Origin: Sipunculus nudus
Taxonomy: Eukaryota > Annelida > Sipuncula > Golfingiida > Sipunculidae
Direction of reading: 5' to 3'
DNA: 64,000 nt
Assembly (NCBI GenBank): GCA_026874595.1
Contig: CM049309.1
Span: 4,312,076 to 4,376,075 of the forward strand
The notes beneath the pieces were generated by a model. The model made no database searches. It saw only the letters and a program-made list of their open reading frames with translations, and had not been told where the DNA came from. Below, piece by piece: positions 10,765 through 64,000 of the stretch. The first letter of the stretch is position 1. Every line of letters starts with the position of its first letter. The position numbers and the translations under genes are program-made.

Positions 10765-10993
10765 AGGAAGGAGAACGGTCACTTGTTCCAAAACGTCTTT
10801 TGCATATAGCCTTGGCTTGCTGACTGCCCTGCAGATGTTCATCTTCAATGTGTTTGGGTTTTTTTTTGGCGGGCCCTCCACATGTTATAAACACGTAGAT
10901 ATTGACAAACGAACAGCCCATAATCAGTGCATGGGATCGGCGTTTTCGGACGTATTTTTAAAGTTTAAAGGGGAAAAAATAAATATCCTATTA
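10765..10993 (+). repeat. Dispersed repeat R3, copy 2
   Basis: Contains GGTCACTTGTT, CAGATGTTCATC, TTGGCGGGCCC, TTATAAACACGTAGATATTG and GATCGGCGTTTTC, in the same order as copies 1 and 3. Confidence 0.75.
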
Positions 10994-12300
10994 CCTGTGA
11001 AATGGAGATCGAGCGCAAAAACGCGCGGAAGAAAGAAAGAAAGAGATGGGAGGGGTATAAAACCCGAGTCACATCCCTCCACCAAACCCCATCCCACCTC
11101 CATCCGATTAATACACAGGGCTTACACTTTCAAATAATAAAACGATTATGTGATTTACCTCATTATCAATATAGGCAAAAAGTTACCCGAAGGATTTTTT
11201 TAGAGTCGTTTGTTACGCCAAGTGGAGAAACACACTGTTAAACACTGCCTTAGTGAACAAAATCTAGCTCTGGGCTTTTTAGGTTGGACCATCTAATCTC
11301 TGAACCTTGATGGGCACATGACCTAGGTGGGCACGCATGCGTGATAGAGCTGATCAAATCCGTCTGTTCCTCGCTATCTTTTTATCTGCCAGCATGTGGC
11401 CGGGAAACCAATTAAGTCAAATGCGATTTAAATTTTCTTAATTATAATAATGATGATCCGTTAATGAGAAAGTGAAAAGAGAAACCAATTATCCTGTTTA
11501 GCGCTAATAGGAATCTGAATTTTGTTTAATGGGAACTTCAATCTTCTCATTGTGCAGTCATTATTCATCTTGTTAAGGTTGTAAGAACATAGGATGATTT
11601 AAGTTTAAATGTATCTCGCGTGCTGGTCTTAAATCTAGTACTTACAGATCACAAAGATTAACTGAGAATCCTCAAAGGGACGGGGAAAACCTACACTGTT
11701 TATGGTTGAGTGTATTGATTTAACATTAAACACGTGCCACCTCTTTACCGTAAGCAATATACGCTGATAACATGTATCACAGGGATCCAATAAATGACAG
11801 AGTAACACAGAGTCTATCATTAAAGGCCCAGATATAAAAGTTTCTGTAATAGTCTTCTATCTTATTTAAACGTCCTACTCATCGCCTACTCTCTCTATTA
11901 CATGTAGTCCTATTTCTTTGCATGACTCTGGAATAAGTCTTTCTTATAATCATTAACAATAACTGTAATAACTGATAAATATCAATATACTCTTTGCGTT
12001 TGGCTGTACGTGTGTAGTACTAACAAATCAAGCATATTTTAAACGCCCTTTATTTCTTGTCCCTGAATTTTTCTTTAATTAGAATTATCAATGGAAAATG
12101 ATTTCTTTATTATATTAATACTGACTTTACATGTATTTTAATTTAGACTGATCCATGCAGACATATATAATACAACCTTGCCTTGGGAAAAATTCGGTTT
12201 GTGACTATTTAACTGCGGAAGCAACGCAGACCGCCGCACGAGTGACTTGCCAGAGGAGAGTTTAATGTGTTTCATGATTTTTCTTTTTCTTTTGAATATT
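10994..12300. other. Non-coding DNA, nothing recognised
   Basis: Chance ORFs only. It includes a purine-rich GAAAGAAAGAAAGAG stretch near 11030. Confidence 0.5.
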
Positions 12301-12440
12301 ATTCTGTATATATGAAGCTTCGTCTACCCCTACACACACGCGCCCATAGACATACCCACGTGGGTGTGTTCAAACGGTCGTCGTGTCTTGCGGGGAACAT
12401 TTGCTGCGCAGCGGAGAAACCGACTTAGTGGTGAGATTTG
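12301..12440 (+). promoter_or_regulatory. Possible promoter and non-coding first exon of the DUF7042-type gene
   Basis: A TATATATGAAG element at about 12307 is followed by a 12-base perfect palindrome ACCCACGTGGGT (12354-12365), which contains a CACGTG E-box. A GTGAGA donor-like site lies near 12432, after CCGACTTAGTG. This would fit a short untranslated exon spliced to the acceptor-like site at about 13629. Only motifs support it. Confidence 0.2.
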
Positions 12441-13746
12441 CCGTTATTACACTCTATTGATCTTCGATTAGTCAAGTACATCGTTGAATCCAGTGGAATG
12501 CTGGGTTCTTGGTCCGCGTGGTTGATATCGGAATACTTTTTGATGATATGGATCTATCAGCTTCGCGCGACCTTGCCTACCTTGTTAAGATACCTGAGTT
12601 TTTTTTACCCAGAATCCTCTTGTTACCAAACCTGTGTGCCTCCTTTTGCAAGATAGATCTCCGCCGGTGACAGAGACCTTCAAAGAGACTCTTCTTTTCA
12701 AAGACGACTTCTTGGGGCAGGGCTGTCTTAGTTTTCCTGCTTGCTCCCAATAGTATTAGTCACTTAGGCACCAAGTAACACACCCAACTCAAAATTAAGA
12801 CTGGTGACGTTTACCCACTAAAGAAAATTTAAGCTTCATACTACAAAGTAAGACATACCCGCGAGATTTATCAATAATTTGTACACTATTACGAACTGAG
12901 CTGGTCAAAGTCAAGTCTTTTTGAAGATTACGAGCAGCTTTATCTCTTACCAACGACAGTGATCTTGATGTGGGCTCGTTAAATTTAAAAAGTAGCTGAT
13001 TTTACAAAGGTACTTTGTTCGTGAAAGTCAAAGAGAAAAAAACAGTTATAACTTTTTACGTCTGAGCTGAACTGGTTCGCGGAGCAAATTCAGCAAATAC
13101 ATTGTTTGAGAACTGATTAACGGTGTAATGTTGATGACACTGTACAGACAATTACCGCAACAAGACAGATTTACTAAACCTCACCGGGCTACTAAACAAA
13201 CGCCAGCCAATTTACAAAGTGTTAAGGGCGAACAACGTCAAAATCGGGCTTGCGATGGGCCGGCATGCAAGAAGGCTAATACGGCGTTCATCATGCTTTC
13301 CGTGAAAATCAATAGTCTTCCCTAACTGGAAATAACTTTATAGAGGCAGCCGGTGGGGCGAGGACTCTTCATTTGGTGCGACCCGCCCCAAGAAGCCAGA
13401 ACCGGTAATTCTGGTCAAAGCAAAGCATTTCGCGGAGGTCAATTCAAGGATAGCCGGAATGCAACGGCGGTCATTGGGAACTTAATGATATGCCTATCCA
13501 TAGTGGGAAACCGAGTGAAGCCCGCAGCTCAGTGCCGAGAAGGAAGTTAGCTCTAGGACAATCTAGTTGGTATTATTCTTTATGGCGCAGGGGGAGATGG
13601 GACTGACTGTATTATTGCTATTATTGCAGCCATCGACCAGCAGACATAGAAACATCTGGCTATGCTGCATGTGATCACCACAGACAGACTTACAGTCAAG
13701 CACTCGCGCTTACCCAGCCTGAACTGCTAAACCAACAGCTCTCAAG
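12441..13746 (+). other. Upstream region of the DUF7042-type gene (putative 5' UTR intron)
   Basis: No supported gene; short frames here lack recognisable domains. A TTATTGCAG acceptor-like site ends at about 13629, and the following bases up to the ATG are probably 5' UTR. Confidence 0.35.
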
Positions 13747-61228
<47,482 letters not shown>

Positions 61229-61459
61229 GTAAATGACTGTTTTATGGGTAGTTTATGAATACGGAGGGTATAACCAGTGTTCGAAGGAGGAATTAAGCAT
61301 TTAGGACTATAAACGTAATGAGCCGGCTTAAAGTTATGGCCGTGTACCTTTCTTCAGCAAGGACGCCCTTTACTGTCATTGCCCTTTATATTATCGCCCT
61401 GTAAACGGCATGTATATTGCATGCGCCATCCAGAGACTGTAATAAGCTGACAATTTCAG

Positions 61460-61611
61460 TTCGTGTTTTTTGCTCTCCCCGGGACAGAACATTACAATGT
61501 AATGTACTCTGTAACCTGGGTATACCTTCGCACACTATTTATATTAAGCACTGGGGCTGCGGCGACAAAGTGATATATCGACCAATGCAGGACGACCGAC
61601 AAGATTACTGA
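61460..61611 (+). CDS. Possible exon 8 (terminal, low confidence)
   Basis: A CTGAC branch-like site and TTTCAG at 61454-61459 precede an open frame in the phase needed by exon 7. Joining gives VRVFCSPRDR, then a Cys-containing stretch and a TGA at 61609-61611. It is GC-richer than its surroundings and holds four Cys, but the pyrimidine tract is weak and I cannot match it to the family's usual C-terminal block. It could be an alternative last exon or chance. Confidence 0.22.
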
Positions 61612-64000
61612 TGGCTCTAACAAGAACCAATGTGATTAACAGTGGCCCTGATGTGGATCGATATGATTATCGGTGGCACTGACAAGATTCATATAAAAAA
61701 TACAGTCTGCATAAAATACTACAAATCTTTTTTTTTTTCCTTTTTTTTTATTCGTATTCTGTATCAAGCGCGCAATATTGCAACTAAGATTACTTACGGC
61801 AATTCTGTATTTTTCCTGTAATGTTTAGCCATCGTAGCTAAAGGATCTTTTTTAATTAAGTTTTACAGACTTTCTTTTTATAAACATCGATAATTTTCAC
61901 TGAACTCGTGCCGGTTTCATTTTTACGATGTATTAACTCTTATCTCGACACGCCTCTCTAATTGTATCAAAGATTATTGTAATTATTTCTCCCCGTACTG
62001 TGGTATGCTTTTTACTCCTTTCCGAATTCGTGATTTTCGCGAAAGGGTAAAAATCGCAAAAACATGAATACCACCCGGGAATGCACAACTGTCATTGGCC
62101 CAGACAGTTATTCATGGCATAGCGACCATATACACGGCTCCTCCTGTTGGCAGTACACGGGAGCAGGGTGTCGAATGAAATGGATTACAGGAATGGAATG
62201 CGACCGATACGGGAGGAGTGTACGTGGGGCTTTGCAGTCCATAACAAGGAGATCACATTTGTTAGGTGCGTTATTAATAATATGTCAAATCATCGGCATT
62301 AGAGTGCGGAATAATTGTTGCCCAACACGAGTATTTTTGTTTTTGTGGACAGATTTAGGTCATAACTGAAACTAAATAAGATTATGATGAAAGGTATCAG
62401 ATTATGATTCGAAGGAAGAACAAATGTCCTATCATCCGATGATATTAGTGAATTAATGTTCCTGAGACGATCGCGAAAAAGAAACATCGATAAAGGATAC
62501 ATTGTGAAATATCAACCACGCGAATATAAAGTCGATTACCGGTGGTTTGCCGGTTAGTGGATTATATGATTGCGTTCTCCTGTAATCGATAATATACAAT
62601 AATATATGCAAAGTGATCATATTTATCGGTAAAAAACTGTTTTAATTCTGTTTGAAACATAAGTAAGGACAAAAAAAGAAACAACCTATGTTAAAACTTT
62701 TTGCAGCTGAAGAAAAACTAAACAAATCCAGAGCTATCATAAAAAAATTTCAATTTACGCATTGTTACCAATGTTATCTTTTAATAATCGGACATCAGTG
62801 TACATTTGTTGCGATACAAACTGAGCGATATGCCTATACGAGTATGACTGAAGTACAGAATGCGATTACTTAATAGCGAGGTTTTTCGAGTCTGCTAATG
62901 TTGCAGCAGGCAGCAGGCCCGAGAATGGAAAAATAAGAAAGTATGTCAGTGCCGAATGGCGGCTGGTCCTTCAATATTGAAAAAAGGGACTGGCTAGAGC
63001 AAGAATATGTAATAATCGATTAATGATTGATTAATAACTTTGTTTAATCAGTCATCCAACATTGATTTTAAAACCAACTCCGCACATTGCTATTGACAAC
63101 CATTGATACAGGCATCTGTTGAATATAGCTGATCGCTTAGCCGAAAAGATGGGCGAAGCGTTTGGTTTCTTTTCCACACAATTTTCTTTATTGACAAGGT
63201 AAAACATGCGATATACAAGTATTCAAGTCATGCCAGAACGGGAAATTATATACATATCAACCTGTCGGCCAAGATTCCCGATGGGATAAAAATTTGATTC
63301 TTGGCAGACGAACCCAATCAACTCGCTCAGTTCCCGCCATTTCTGACCATCAATCAAGAACTCTACCAGTTAAACGGTTTTGAGTTTTGTAGAATATCAG
63401 GAGGGCTGAATGAAGAAAGTCTGCGGCTCGAATATCCTTTTATGTTTGGAGAATGATTATCCATAAAATGTTGATTTTTTACAGCACGATTTTAAATAAA
63501 TTTTAAATAAATGGTAACAAGATTTACACAAATGTAATCATAGGTGAGCAATAATGAATAGGTTTACTAGATTAACCAGAGCAATATGAATATTCATAAC
63601 CTGATATAGAATGATTTTCAGCAAATGGTGAGCAGGTTCTGATATTTAATGATGTATTGCGAAATTCTAACTTAATTCAATCAGTTCACCGGAACAGGAT
63701 ATATAAATACTTAATTGAAATTGAAATTGATCTGTCGGAGATTCTATTTTTGTCCAGCTTTTTAATTCAGTGGTACAAACTACGTCATTTTCACTCCCGT
63801 TAATCGTTATTTTTAAATAGCGCTGTTTAGTTTTTGAAATAACAAATTTATGGCAGAAACACGAAATTGAACACCGCTTATAAAGTTCTGACTTTATATA
63901 AGCTGCCCCTGCAATGCAATCAGATAAAAGACAATGGAAAATCTCCAATCTAAGCCTCCGCCATGCCGGGGGTCCCTATGGTAGGATGCTCCCAAAACCT
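61612..64000. other. Right-edge region, no supported feature
   Basis: No acceptor plus frame here gives a convincing next exon for the gene. The frame at 62064-62369 is Cys-containing but lacks family resemblance. Confidence 0.4.

Noticed and set aside
62064-62369. 101-codon ORF as the next exon of the gene
   Set aside because: No good acceptor in the needed phase and no resemblance to the expected DUF7045 block.

Overview
This window is eukaryotic genomic DNA from an animal, most likely a marine mollusc or other lophotrochozoan. That placement is inference from gene structure and repeat style; no marker gene fixes the species. The DNA is AT-rich, with GT-AG introns of 2 to 24 kb and many (TA)n, (GA)n and (CT)n microsatellites. 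It holds several families of small non-autonomous transposable elements. There is no bacterial gene organisation, no CRISPR array and no rRNA. Nearly all ORFs above 60 codons are chance frames in intron or repeat DNA.

One protein-coding gene is well supported. It lies on the + strand and runs off the right edge. Seven coding exons are joined here by splice sites and matching phase: 13747-13813, 38088-38226, 43482-43549, 49417-49494, 56390-56563, 58780-58886 and 61120-61228. They encode 247 codons plus one base of a secreted or membrane-anchored Cys-rich protein. It has a signal peptide followed by blocks resembling the metazoan family that Pfam splits into DUF7044, DUF7043 and DUF7042 (recalled, not searched). 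The expected last block (DUF7045) is not convincingly present. A low-confidence extra exon is at 61460-61611.

Layout. 1-13.6 kb is upstream, repeat-dominated DNA. It holds two arrays of one 24-bp satellite (968-1157 and 5566-6658), and between them a 2.4-kb hAT-like foldback element with an 8-bp target duplication. It also holds a tRNA-type SINE on the - strand, and a miniature LTR retroelement (8569-9021). That element has a perfect 18-base tRNA-Pro primer site, and its LTRs carry tRNA-like pol III A and B boxes. A dispersed repeat is present in three copies (9035, 10765 and 15320). A possible promoter is near 12.3 kb. 13.8-38.1 kb is a 24-kb first intron with microsatellites, an unexplained coding-like block at 19.5-20.4 kb, an exact 50-bp tandem duplication, and a GATTAC-rich inverted cluster pair. 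38.2-61.1 kb carries exons 2 to 7. Their introns hold a pogo-type MITE, two copies of an ACCCCC-ended element family, a LINE reverse-transcriptase relic, a 21-bp minisatellite beside exon 4, and GAGTCC-rich and hAT-like repeat pieces. 61.2-64 kb shows little beyond the candidate exon.

The most novel-looking item is the miniature LTR element with pol III promoter boxes inside its LTRs. Next come the 24-bp satellite, open on both strands, and the palindrome-armed foldback element lying between its two arrays.
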